Below are positions 24,003-31,734 of a DNA stretch of 39,878 nt, piece after piece. The position numbers and the translations under genes are program-made. Positions within the stretch are counted from its first letter, which is position 1; the number at the start of each line of letters is the position of its first letter. Origin of the DNA: Candidatus Nanopelagicaceae bacterium (lineage in GTDB: Bacteria > Actinomycetota > Actinomycetes > Nanopelagicales > Nanopelagicaceae); NCBI GenBank assembly GCA_018882745.1, contig VFFD01000005.1, positions 1 through 39,878 of the forward strand, read 5' to 3'. The notes under the pieces are model-generated. The model did no database searches. It saw only the letters and a list, made by a program, of their open reading frames with translations, and was not told the origin of the DNA.

Positions 24003-24506
24003 GTGGCGCTTCCCGATCTATCACATCTTAAAGATCGTGAGACATTAATTATCACGATGGTCTGTTACGGCAATATCTGCCGATCACCCATGGCTGCGGC
24101 AGTCTTGCATAACAAAGTTGCAAAGATTGATAAACCACAGATTGTGGTTGACTCGGCTGGAACTTCTCATTGGCATGTTGGTCAAGGACCGAATCCACCC
24201 TCCAAACGTACATGGGAGAAAGCGGGATACTCCTTCAATCACATTGCATCGCAATTTAATTACTCACGACTTGTCGCCGCCGATCTTGTGCTTGTTATGG
24301 ATAACCACAACCATCAAGAGGTTATGAAACATGTCACCAGCGACGAAGAAGAGCAGAAGATTTATTACTTGCGTCAATTTGATTCAACATATCCTAAATC
24401 GCTCGAAGTTCCAGACCCTTACTCACTTCCAGATTCAGCCTTTGAAGAAGTTTTAGTTATGGTGGAAAAAGCAACAGATGGGTTAATTCAACAACTACTT
24501 AGGTAG
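24003..24506 (+). CDS. Low-molecular-weight protein tyrosine phosphatase
   Basis: This 167-aa enzyme hydrolyses phosphotyrosine or related phosphoesters in the cytoplasm. The active-site loop MVCYGNICRSPMAA gives the CX5R motif Cys21 to Arg27, followed by Ser28. The general-acid Asp lies in VPDPYSLP near residue 138. Length fits the LMW-PTP family. The GTG start comes 16 nt after the TPR stop, with the duplicated 13-mer in between. AGGA-type SD is absent. The 3' end overlaps the convergent methyltransferase gene by 12 nt. Confidence 0.93.
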   Translation: MALPDLSHLKDRETLIITMVCYGNICRSPMAAAVLHNKVAKIDKPQIVVDSAGTSHWHVGQGPNPPSKRTWEKAGYSFNHIASQFNYSRLVAADLVLVMDNHNHQEVMKHVTSDEEEQKIYYLRQFDSTYPKSLEVPDPYSLPDSAFEEVLVMVEKATDGLIQQLLR

Positions 24507-25136
24507 GTGCTGCATCGCCCAGGCATACATCGCAATTGCTCCTGCTGCTGAAGCATTCATCGAACGCGTTGAACCATATTGAGAAATTGCAAGTACTTGT
24601 TGACATGCGGCGACTGCTTCATCGGACATTCCTGCACCTTCTTGGCCTAAAAAAAGCACACAATCACGTGGAAACTTCGCACTCTCTATAGGAGTAGAGA
24701 TATCAACGTTATCGATGCCGATGATTGCCACTCTGTTCTCATCGCACCAAGCTTTGAAATCGGCCACCGTAGGATGATGAATAACCGTTAAATACTTATC
24801 GGTGACCATTGCTCCGCGACGATTCCAGTCACGTTTGCCGACAATATGAACGCTAGAAACATTGAAAGCATTCGCAGTTCTCACGATTGAACCAATATTG
24901 AGATCGTGCTGCCAATTCTCTATTGCAACCCGTAACGGATGTCGCTTGGTGTTGAGATCGGCAACGATTGCTTCAACTTTCCAATAACGGTATTTATCTA
25001 GAACATTTCGGCGATCACCATTTTCCAGCAGCTCTGGATCAAAGTGTTCGCCAACGGGCCAAGGTTTGGGATGAGGACCAACACCAACCACGGGATAAAA
25101 CTCTCCTGGTCCTATTTCGGCGGGAGGAAGACTCAT
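24495..25136 (-). CDS. SpoU/TrmH-family RNA 2'-O-methyltransferase
   Basis: This 213-aa SPOUT enzyme probably methylates a ribose in tRNA or rRNA with SAM. It has all three SpoU motifs: motif 1 NIGSIVRTANAFNV near 98-111, motif 2 CVLFLGQEGAGMS, and motif 3 GSTRSMNASAAGAIAMYAW near the C-terminus, which form the knot. The exact RNA target cannot be told from the sequence. Its ATG overlaps the deacetylase stop by 4 nt, so it is translated from the same message. Confidence 0.92.
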   Translation of the reverse strand: MSLPPAEIGPGEFYPVVGVGPHPKPWPVGEHFDPELLENGDRRNVLDKYRYWKVEAIVADLNTKRHPLRVAIENWQHDLNIGSIVRTANAFNVSSVHIVGKRDWNRRGAMVTDKYLTVIHHPTVADFKAWCDENRVAIIGIDNVDISTPIESAKFPRDCVLFLGQEGAGMSDEAVAACQQVLAISQYGSTRSMNASAAGAIAMYAWAMQHLPK

Positions 25137-26227
25137 AACTTTGTTAACAACTTCTTTGCTTCATCAATGATTGCAGCTTCATGTAACTTCAACTCTTGTC
25201 CAGGATAGTTATTTCCGTGGGCAAAGGGATCTGAAAGTTTTGTGATACCTGACAATTCCTGCAAAACAAAGAGGCCACAGAAGGGCGCATATGTTGCGTT
25301 ATACCCACCTTCGTGGGTCATCATGAGTTTTCCAGCACACACTTCATTTGCAACGTCCATCAATTTGCGCGTCATGGAGCGATAACCCTCGGCGGTTACC
25401 AACATACGACCAAGTGGGTCGTAAACAGAAGAATCAAAGCCTGATGCAACACAAATTATGTCGGGTTTGAATTTCCTCAGCGCGGGAATTACAACTTCAT
25501 CGAAAGCGTGAAAATAACCGCCATGACCCGTTCCAGGCGGTAGCGGAATGTTGATATTTGTCCCCACTCCCACCACATCTATATCGCCAGTATCGTGGGG
25601 ATAAAGGCGGTTTTGATGAAGCGAAATGGTCAATACATTCGGGTCTTCAAGAAATATTGATTCAGTGCCATTTCCATGATGTACATCCCAATCCACCACA
25701 GCCACTCGAAGTTTTTCACCATGAGTTTTCTTGGCAACTCCGATTGCAACAGCCATATTTGAGAAAATGCAATATCCCATGCCGCGTTCACGCACTGCGT
25801 GATGTCCTGGTGGGCGAATCAAAGCGTAACCATTATCAACTTCACCGCTGAGTACAGCCTCAAAAAGTTCAATCGCTCCACCAGCTGCCATCGCAGCAAT
25901 TTCATAACCGCCGCGCGCAAAGGGAGTAGTGAGATCTCCGCCATCACCACCGAGTCGCGATGCAGACTCCTTCTTGATTCGTGCGATGTGTTCTTTCGTG
26001 TGAACCGTTTCAAGTTCCGTCTCGCTTGCTTTTCGAGCAGGTAATCGAACCAAATCGTCGATCAATCCCGACACCACAATCAATTCATGAATCCGCTTCT
26101 TCGTTTCGGGATTTTCATAATTCATGTATGGCTGTAGCCCTGCACCTGGATCTGATGGCATATCGCCGACAAAGGTCCCCGTATCGTGCCAGCCAAAAAT
26201 CTCGTGATAGACATACCCCGTACGCAT
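25133..26227 (-). CDS. Class II HDAC-like deacetylase / acetylpolyamine amidohydrolase
   Basis: This 364-aa zinc hydrolase of the arginase/deacetylase fold has RPPGHHA with the charge-relay His142-His143. DWDVHHGNG supplies Zn ligands Asp181 and His183, ASGFDSS supplies ligand Asp265, and HEGGYN carries the transition-state Tyr. All catalytic positions are intact, so activity is expected. Bacterial members act on acetylpolyamines, acetyl-lysine or other small amides, and the substrate cannot be called here. A -10 TAGGCT lies 7 nt before the ATG. It is coupled to the methyltransferase gene downstream and divergent from the PBP4-type gene. Confidence 0.92.
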   Translation of the reverse strand: MRTGYVYHEIFGWHDTGTFVGDMPSDPGAGLQPYMNYENPETKKRIHELIVVSGLIDDLVRLPARKASETELETVHTKEHIARIKKESASRLGGDGGDLTTPFARGGYEIAAMAAGGAIELFEAVLSGEVDNGYALIRPPGHHAVRERGMGYCIFSNMAVAIGVAKKTHGEKLRVAVVDWDVHHGNGTESIFLEDPNVLTISLHQNRLYPHDTGDIDVVGVGTNINIPLPPGTGHGGYFHAFDEVVIPALRKFKPDIICVASGFDSSVYDPLGRMLVTAEGYRSMTRKLMDVANEVCAGKLMMTHEGGYNATYAPFCGLFVLQELSGITKLSDPFAHGNNYPGQELKLHEAAIIDEAKKLLTKL

Positions 26228-26234
26228 AACGCGA

Positions 26235-26240
26235 AGCCTA
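26235..26240 (-). promoter_or_regulatory. Leaderless -10 (TAGGCT) of the deacetylase gene
   Basis: The minus strand reads TAGGCT-TCGCGTT-ATG, a 7-nt spacer, the same hexamer and spacing as tilS. Confidence 0.47.
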
Positions 26241-26264
26241 AAGGCTTATCTCAGAATTGACTAT

Positions 26265-26270
26265 TACTCT
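26265..26270 (+). promoter_or_regulatory. Leaderless -10 (TACTCT) of the PBP4-type gene
   Basis: TACTCT-TGCCATC-ATG, a 7-nt spacer, selects ATG 26278 over an upstream in-frame TTG at 26257. Confidence 0.47.
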
Positions 26271-26277
26271 TGCCATC

Positions 26278-27378
26278 ATGCGTGCAAGAGTTCTAACGGT
26301 TATTCTCATAACTCTTCTGGCTCTCTCTCAAGTCCCTGCGCAGGCACTTCACTCACTCGACAAATATGTGAATTCAAAAAATCTTGCATCGCCCGGACTT
26401 CTTATTGTCGATCCATTGGATGGAAAAGTAATTGCGCAGAATGCACCTCAATCTTTACGAGTTCCTGCATCTGTACTTAAGCTAATTTCAGCCTCAGCAG
26501 CGCTGCATTTCGTAGGTCCAGATAAAACCTACACAACAGGGATTTATGCAACAGAGGAGAGCAACACTTATGTCATTAAAGGAAGCCTTGATCCATGGTT
26601 GACCAGCAATCTCACCCAATCCAAAAAGAATGGCCAAAAATTTCTTCCATCTTTAGTCAGCAAAGCCAACACAGAAAACAAGAAAAAAATCACAGTCTAT
26701 TACTCAGGGCTCTACGAGAAAGACATTGAGAATCTAAGAATTAATCTCAAGGCGAAGAAGATCAAGGGCATATTTCAGAGAGTCGAACCGCTTCGAGCCA
26801 GCGAATTAGCAAGAAGCGAAGTGGCATCTCTGACATCACTTCCAGTAAGTGAAATGGTGAAGTACGTAATTCTCTGGAGTGATAACACTTTAGCTGATCG
26901 ATTAGGAAAAGCTGCAGCCCGAAAGTTGGGATATGAAACAAACAGCAAAGGACTCACGCAAACATTCAAGCAAGCAATGGACGAATTAGGCGTGGATGCA
27001 ACTGGGCTGAAAGTGTTTGATGGAAGTGGCTTATCGAAATCAAATCGAGTCTCAGCTTCTACAGTCGTAAGTTTGTTAATGAAGATTAGAAACAATTTAA
27101 CATTCGCATCAATTTATGACGGACTACCTGTTGGGGGTCTAACTGGAACATTGCAGAAGAGATTTCTTGAGACTGCGCCTCATGCGATTGGACATGTTCA
27201 TGCGAAGACTGGTTGGGTAAATCGCAGCGTCACAATGGCGGGCTATGTTGAGCAAGGCGAAACAGAATATGCCTTTGCAATTCTGGCTGATGGAATTACG
27301 CCCACGTTTTCTTCAAGAAATCGAGCACGAGCTGCAATGGACCGTTTATTGGGTGTTATTGTGAATGGGAATCACTAA
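26278..27378 (+). CDS. dacB: D-alanyl-D-alanine carboxypeptidase/endopeptidase, PBP4 (S13) family
   Basis: This 366-aa secreted penicillin-binding protein processes peptidoglycan peptides. The signal peptide is residues 1-23 (ending PAQA). Active-site motifs are all present: SVLK with Ser65 and Lys68, SDN at 201-203, and KTG at 310-312 (HAKTGWVN). It is shorter than E. coli PBP4, as expected for actinobacterial members with a reduced domain II. ATG 26278 begins the signal peptide and fits the leaderless promoter. The 3' end overlaps the convergent propeller gene by 23 nt. Confidence 0.9.
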   Translation: MRARVLTVILITLLALSQVPAQALHSLDKYVNSKNLASPGLLIVDPLDGKVIAQNAPQSLRVPASVLKLISASAALHFVGPDKTYTTGIYATEESNTYVIKGSLDPWLTSNLTQSKKNGQKFLPSLVSKANTENKKKITVYYSGLYEKDIENLRINLKAKKIKGIFQRVEPLRASELARSEVASLTSLPVSEMVKYVILWSDNTLADRLGKAAARKLGYETNSKGLTQTFKQAMDELGVDATGLKVFDGSGLSKSNRVSASTVVSLLMKIRNNLTFASIYDGLPVGGLTGTLQKRFLETAPHAIGHVHAKTGWVNRSVTMAGYVEQGETEYAFAILADGITPTFSSRNRARAAMDRLLGVIVNGNH

Positions 27379-28444
27379 AAACTTTAATAGCACCGCCATA
27401 ACATGCAACCCAGACGCGCTTATTCAAGGGCTCGTAAGTAATACCGATTGGTTCATCACAAGTTTTAACCTTCTGTAAAACCTTAAAATCACTTACTCGC
27501 ACTTTTGAAATAGTGTCGCTGGTGTAGTTCACAACGTAGAGTGCAGTTCCATCACTGGAGATATCAAGACTGCGTGAAGCAGAACCTGTTTTGACTGTTT
27601 TCACAACTTTGTTTGCAGCAAGATCAAAAGCTACTACTCTTCCTGAACTATTCAAGGTGGCATAGAGCATTGAGTTATCGGGGGAGAGCACAACAGCACG
27701 CGGGTTGGATCCGATGTTAAGCAAATCCTTTCCCCATGTAGTGAGATTAATTCGGTGTATTACTGCTCCACCCATTTGAGCGACATACGCAAATTGTGAG
27801 TCACTAGAGACCGTGATTCCCCGAGGATATCCGCCAATTTTGATGGTTTTGATGACTTTCTGTTTCTCAACTGAAATGACTGATAGATCATAGGAACACC
27901 AGTTACTTACGAGAACATACTTATTGTCAGGAGTCACATCAACAACCTTAGGTACAACTCCTACGCGATAAGCGGCATCAATCTTCCACGAACTGGTATC
28001 AATGCGATAAAGAAATGAACGATCGTATTTGTCGGCTGGCTTACAAACGTCAGTCCCCTCGCGGTTAAATCCTTTTCCGTACATCGCATAATTTGTTACG
28101 TAGAGATGCGAACCATCAGGCGAGAAGGCGCCTTCTACTGGAGCGCCTCGATGCAACCCTGAGAAACCACCAAATCCCAAATCGCTGAGATTAACTTGAT
28201 CAGATATTGTTGAAATCAAATTTAGATTTGCGGCATCGTAGACTGTTACCGAGTGGCGATACATCATGTTGTGTGCCGAAACAAAGCCTGTATTTGAGGC
28301 GCGAACAGACTTGGGAGCGATATTTCCAGTAATTGTCTTCTCAAGTTTTAGCAATGTGCCATCAGATAGAACATTGGCTTGTGTTGGAAGGTTGATGTTT
28401 AAAACTAAGGCGAAAACTATGGCCAACCTCACCGAACTACGCAT
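27356..28444 (-). CDS. Secreted YVTN-type beta-propeller protein (YncE-like)
   Basis: This 362-aa protein has a signal peptide (1-23, ending PTQA) and about seven blades of the YVTN family. Typical blade phrases are GAFSPDGSHLYVTNYA, VDVTPDNKYVLVSNW, GITVSSDSQFAYVAQM, VVLSPDNSMLYATLN and LDISSDGTALYVVNYTSDTI. Cysteines at the ends (DVCKPAD, SNWCSYD, VKTCDEP, VACYGG) could form disulfides, relevant to VKOR in this window. No catalytic signature is visible; a binding or scaffold role outside the cell is likely. The -10 TAGATT lies 6 nt before the ATG, interleaved with the divergent ctaB promoter. Confidence 0.88.
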   Translation of the reverse strand: MRSSVRLAIVFALVLNINLPTQANVLSDGTLLKLEKTITGNIAPKSVRASNTGFVSAHNMMYRHSVTVYDAANLNLISTISDQVNLSDLGFGGFSGLHRGAPVEGAFSPDGSHLYVTNYAMYGKGFNREGTDVCKPADKYDRSFLYRIDTSSWKIDAAYRVGVVPKVVDVTPDNKYVLVSNWCSYDLSVISVEKQKVIKTIKIGGYPRGITVSSDSQFAYVAQMGGAVIHRINLTTWGKDLLNIGSNPRAVVLSPDNSMLYATLNSSGRVVAFDLAANKVVKTVKTGSASRSLDISSDGTALYVVNYTSDTISKVRVSDFKVLQKVKTCDEPIGITYEPLNKRVWVACYGGAIKVFSDSHSQ

Positions 28445-28450
28445 ATGCGC

Positions 28451-28467
28451 AATCTACAGGGTAATCT
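28451..28467. promoter_or_regulatory. Back-to-back leaderless promoters of the YVTN gene and ctaB
   Basis: Minus strand: TAGATT (28451-28456), then 6 nt, then ATG 28444. Plus strand: TAATCT (28462-28467), then 6 nt, then ATG 28474. The start codons are 29 bp apart, so two RNA polymerases could not both be bound. Confidence 0.5.
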
Positions 28468-28473
28468 CGCTAC

Positions 28474-29328
28474 ATGATTTCTCCATACATCGCGCTTATG
28501 AAGTTGCGTGTGGTGGAGTTATTGCTGGTCACAACACTTCCCGCACTTTTCTTGGCCGCGGAAGGAATCCCGCCACTTGGTATAACTCTGGCAACACTTC
28601 TTGGCGGAACACTAGCTGCAGGTGCAGCAAATGCTTTTAACATGATAATTGAGAGCGATATAGACCAACTTATGGGTCGAACCTCAAAGCGTCCCATCGT
28701 CAACAATCAAGTGACAGAAAATCAGGCCCTCATTTTTGCATCTGTAATGACGATAATTTCTCTTGCGATATTCTGGTTCTTCACTAATCCGCTTGCAACT
28801 GGATTGACTGTAAGTGCTATTGCTTTCTACGTTTTTGGTTACACCGTAGGTCTTAAGCGCAGAACATCTCAAAATATTGTCTGGGGAGGAATTGCCGGCT
28901 GCCTACCAGTACTCATTGGCTGGTCAGCAGTAACCAACACACTTTCATGGACGGCTTTCTGGTTCTTTATGGTTATTTTCTTCTGGACTCCACCACACTT
29001 TTGGGCGCTCGCAATCAAATATAAAGATGATTACGAAGCAGCGGGGATTCCGATGTTGCCAGTAGTTGCCCCAATGAAGAAAGTTAGCCAACAGATGTGG
29101 TTCCACACCATAGCCATGGTGGCGGTCTCATTCCTCACTTTTTACACAGCAAACCTTCCGATTTGGCTCTATGCGATTAACGCACTACTAGCACTTGTTT
29201 TCATCTATCAGTTGGCTGGACTCAAAAAAGAACAAATTGAAAAGAGCGCAGCAAGAATTTTTAATGGATCAATAACTTACTTAAGTTTGTACTCCATGGC
29301 TCTAGTCATTGGATCCTTCATTAAGTAA
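28474..29328 (+). CDS. ctaB: Protoheme IX farnesyltransferase (heme O synthase)
   Basis: This 284-aa UbiA-family membrane enzyme farnesylates heme B to heme O for cytochrome oxidase. The first Asp-rich motif region NAFNMIIESDIDQLMGRT, followed by SKRP, is diagnostic. The second Asp region falls in AIKYKDDYEAAGIPMLPV, after FFWTPPHFWALA. About eight or nine hydrophobic helices are present. Expression is leaderless by its -10 at 28462-28467. No other cytochrome-oxidase or heme gene is in the window. The 3' end overlaps the LuxR-type paralogue by 27 nt. Confidence 0.95.
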   Translation: MISPYIALMKLRVVELLLVTTLPALFLAAEGIPPLGITLATLLGGTLAAGAANAFNMIIESDIDQLMGRTSKRPIVNNQVTENQALIFASVMTIISLAIFWFFTNPLATGLTVSAIAFYVFGYTVGLKRRTSQNIVWGGIAGCLPVLIGWSAVTNTLSWTAFWFFMVIFFWTPPHFWALAIKYKDDYEAAGIPMLPVVAPMKKVSQQMWFHTIAMVAVSFLTFYTANLPIWLYAINALLALVFIYQLAGLKKEQIEKSAARIFNGSITYLSLYSMALVIGSFIK

Positions 29329-30030
29329 CTCAGTGCGAGTTAGATCTTTACGACCATCTATGCCCAGTTTCTGATAGATGGCCATCGTTTCCTGCCGTAT
29401 CAAAGACTCCGAATATCCCATCTTGTGCGCAATAGCAATATTGGTCATACCGGACTTGATTAAATCTAAAATGAGTGATTGTCTCTCGGTAAGTTGTCGA
29501 CCAATCAAATTCTCTTTGGCTTGTGAACCTCCGCGGCGCCTAGAATTCTGACTTACATCTAATTGATGAATGTATAAGCTGAACAAAGACTTCAACATTG
29601 AATAGTAGTTTCGGAACTGTTCCTTATCAGGAGTTTGAACTTGCGTGGAGAGTGTTGCTGCAAAATTTGGAAGCAGAGGCATAAAAATAGTTGATTTCCA
29701 TTCCTCATCTCCCTCACTTACCTGCAGGCCAGCAAAATCCTTGCGATACTGAGCATCTCGACTCTTGATTATGACACTCTCGCTCTTAATTGCCTCGTTT
29801 AGAAGAGGGTTTGTCAAAAGACTAAATTCCGAATTACGGGCCAGAAAACTTTCGTCGAATCCAAAACTACTTACGTGACTTAGCTTGAAATCGCCATCTA
29901 GCCGAGCAACATAAAAGCGTGAAGGCTCTCCTGAGCTGCAGGCGTTGAGAGCTACATATTGAACAGCCGCCCCCAGGTCCTTTTCGAGCGCTAAGTAATT
30001 AGCAATGTTGCTTAAACGCATCAAATCCAT
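29302..30030 (-). CDS. Orphan LuxR-type regulator with GAF-like domain (paralogue of 4396-5184)
   Basis: This 242-aa protein repeats the layout of the regulator at 4396-5184. The N-terminal GAF-like domain has GEPSRFYVARLDGD, matching GELARVYVGRLDND. The C-terminal LuxR helix-turn-helix has LTERQSLILDLI, GYSESLIRQET and IYQKLGI, with an almost unchanged recognition helix, so the two may bind the same sites. A strong SD AAAGGAGG (30036-30043) lies 5 nt before the ATG, so it has a leader. Its promoter region, shared with the divergent response regulator, contains several inverted repeats. No cognate kinase is nearby. Confidence 0.84.
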   Translation of the reverse strand: MDLMRLSNIANYLALEKDLGAAVQYVALNACSSGEPSRFYVARLDGDFKLSHVSSFGFDESFLARNSEFSLLTNPLLNEAIKSESVIIKSRDAQYRKDFAGLQVSEGDEEWKSTIFMPLLPNFAATLSTQVQTPDKEQFRNYYSMLKSLFSLYIHQLDVSQNSRRRGGSQAKENLIGRQLTERQSLILDLIKSGMTNIAIAHKMGYSESLIRQETMAIYQKLGIDGRKDLTRTELLNEGSND

Positions 30031-30085
30031 GTAGCCCTCCTTTCAGTAGCATTTTTAAGGAATGTACACATGAAACCTTCACAAA

Positions 30086-30100
30086 ATCTCATTTTGAGAT
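30086..30100. repeat. Inverted repeat ATCTCA-TTT-TGAGAT upstream of the LuxR paralogue
   Basis: Perfect 6-bp arms with a 3-nt centre in the divergent region. It lies where a -10 would follow the TTGACT (30110-30115, minus strand), so it may be an autoregulatory operator. Confidence 0.45.
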
Positions 30101-30116
30101 GCCCGAATCAGTCAAA

Positions 30117-30145
30117 GTTAAAGTCTGCTGTATCTTTAACAGACT
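30117..30145 (+). repeat. Two overlapping, mutually exclusive inverted repeats before the response regulator
   Basis: GTTAAAG (30117-30123) pairs with CTTTAAC (30134-30140). AGTCTG (30122-30127) pairs with CAGACT (30140-30145). The arms share bases, so only one hairpin can form at a time. Confidence 0.5.
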
Positions 30146-30169
30146 CGACTGAAAAAAAGATGGAGAAAA

Positions 30170-30889
30170 GTGGCCAAAGTCAACGAGAAAAAACCGAATG
30201 CTCTTCTTATTGAAGATAATGCGGAAGATCGAATCAATATCAAGTTGCAGCTTGAAGTTATGGGGTTCTCTGTTTTCGATGTTTCTTCATCGACGGAAGC
30301 GAGAGAGATTTTTCCTATCCGTGATTACAGCCTGGCCTTGATTCATCTCGGACACGCTCCTCTTGAGAGTTTAGAAATTTGCCGACAGATTCGGGCATTA
30401 TCGACAGTTCCGATTCTTATGATCACAAAAAGAGAAGAAGTTGTTGATGAAGAATTAGCTCTTAATGCAGGCGCAGATGATTACATCACCAAACCTATTG
30501 AGCAGAGGATTTTGACTTCGCGAGTAACACAGCAATTGAAGCGTGGTGAAAGTCAGAGGGCACCTCGCCAAACTATTTTGACGTGGGAGAATCTTTCGTT
30601 AGATCTCGCAGAACACCTTTTCAAAATTGGCGATAAGGAAATTCTCCTTACAAATTCTGAATATCGCTTCTTGCAATTATTGATGGAAAACCCAGAGAGA
30701 GTTTTCTCTAAAGAACAAGTGTTGCAAGCGGTCTCATCTCTTCGAGAATCGGCGGCAGGATCGGTTGAAACTTATGCTGGCCAACTACGTGCCAAAATTA
30801 AACGCAACGGCGGACCAGACGTCATTGATGTCGTGCGAAGTGTTGGATTTAGGTTAGCAAGTAATGATGTAAGCGAGAGAGTGAGTTAG
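30170..30889 (+). CDS. OmpR/PhoB-type response regulator lacking the phosphoacceptor Asp
   Basis: This 239-aa protein has an N-terminal receiver (10-125) and a C-terminal winged-helix DNA-binding domain (about 137-232) with GDKEILLTNSEYRFLQLL and VDVVRSVGFRL. The receiver keeps the acidic pair Glu15-Asp16, the Thr in LMITKREE and the Lys in YITKP. The phosphorylation site, however, reads LALIHLGHAP, with His59 where PhoB-type proteins have Asp. It therefore probably acts without phosphotransfer or responds to another signal. No histidine kinase is adjacent. GTG 30170 has GGAG four bases upstream. It directly precedes the TasA/SipW-type cluster, its plausible target. Confidence 0.86.
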   Translation: MAKVNEKKPNALLIEDNAEDRINIKLQLEVMGFSVFDVSSSTEAREIFPIRDYSLALIHLGHAPLESLEICRQIRALSTVPILMITKREEVVDEELALNAGADDYITKPIEQRILTSRVTQQLKRGESQRAPRQTILTWENLSLDLAEHLFKIGDKEILLTNSEYRFLQLLMENPERVFSKEQVLQAVSSLRESAAGSVETYAGQLRAKIKRNGGPDVIDVVRSVGFRLASNDVSERVS

Positions 30890-30895
30890 AACGCG

Positions 30896-31009
30896 CTTCA
30901 CTTGAACCTCTTTGAAGATTGAGAAGTTTGCGAGTAGCACGCGAGTGAAGAATCGATAGCGCCCTTCAAGGTTATGCCTGGTCTGCCCGATAAGGCGAGC
31001 AGCCATAAC
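30896..31009 (+). promoter_or_regulatory. Possible structured leader or operator region of the TasA/CalY-like gene
   Basis: Within the 135-bp gap CTTCACT (30896-30902) pairs with AGTGAAG (30944-30950). GTTATG (30971-30976) pairs with CATAAC (31004-31009), with nested CTGC/GCAG (30983-30986/30999-31002). An SD-like AGAAGAG follows before ATG 31025. I could not match it to a known riboswitch. Confidence 0.3.
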
Positions 31010-31024
31010 TAGAAGAGAGCATTC

Positions 31025-31678
31025 ATGATTAAAAGTACTTCCGCAAAGCGCTCTTGGCGTCCATTCGCAGGGGCAGCAATCATCATCTCCGTTGCCGCCA
31101 TCGCCGGGCAAAGCGTTCTCGCATCACTCAATGCAACAGCGTTTAATACAACAGCACAAAATATAAACGCAGGAACATTGAAATTAGATTTAGCAAATTC
31201 AGGAAATGGTTTTGGTGCAAGCATTTCAAACATAGTTCCAGGCGATGTAGTTAATCGATATGTGACGCTCACAAACTCTGGAACTCTCAATGGAATTGGC
31301 CTCACTTTAAAAACGTCTCAGACGGGAACAGCGTCTTTAATTACTGATGGCACAGGCGGCGTTACAACAAAGGCTTTAAAGTTAACTGTTACAAGCTGTA
31401 GCGTCGCTTGGAATACAAGTACAGGCGCATGCACAGGTACAACAGCAACGGAGCTCAATTCGACAGTCATTGGATCATTGACGTCGGCGACACCTTTGAC
31501 AAATGGCACAATGTCATCAAGTGCAGTGAAGTATCTTCAAATGAAAATTGAACTTCCTGATCAAAATGAAACAACCATCAACGGTGCACTTCCATCCAAC
31601 ACCGTACAAGGTGGAGCAGTCGATGTGACCTACACATTTGATCTTGCTCAACGCGTAGCAACCATCACTAATAGCTAA
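31025..31678 (+). CDS. TasA/CalY-like fibre protein with SipW-type signal peptide
   Basis: This 217-aa secreted protein starts with a basic N-terminus and a hydrophobic stretch (AGAAIIISVAAIAG). The camelysin/TasA entry segment follows: QSVLASLNATAFNTT, then INAGTLKLDL. TasA-family proteins are cleaved by SipW and assemble into extracellular fibres in biofilms. The rest is Thr/Ser/Gly-rich beta sequence (VPGDVVNRYVTLTNSGTLNG is the usual strand after the AGTL motif), with one cysteine pair (SCSVAWNTSTGACTG). The dedicated SipW-like peptidase is two genes downstream. Fibre formation is inferred from family and context. Confidence 0.8.
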   Translation: MIKSTSAKRSWRPFAGAAIIISVAAIAGQSVLASLNATAFNTTAQNINAGTLKLDLANSGNGFGASISNIVPGDVVNRYVTLTNSGTLNGIGLTLKTSQTGTASLITDGTGGVTTKALKLTVTSCSVAWNTSTGACTGTTATELNSTVIGSLTSATPLTNGTMSSSAVKYLQMKIELPDQNETTINGALPSNTVQGGAVDVTYTFDLAQRVATITNS

Positions 31679-31690
31679 AAGTAACCCGTA

Positions 31691-31715
31691 GGGGGAGAGC
31701 TCATCGCTCCCTCTC
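31691..31715 (+). other. Intercistronic hairpin after the TasA-like gene
   Basis: GGGGGAGAGC and GCTCCCTCTC form a roughly 10-bp stem, with one mismatch and two G-T pairs, around TCATC. No T-run follows. It could stabilise the upstream message so the major subunit is made in excess. Confidence 0.4.
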
Positions 31716-31734
31716 ACTCATCCAGGGGGTAGAA

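Noticed and set aside
30890-31024. Cyclic-di-GMP (GEMM) riboswitch upstream of the TasA-like gene
   Set aside because: The conserved GEMM core and tetraloop-receptor sequences are not present, only generic inverted repeats.
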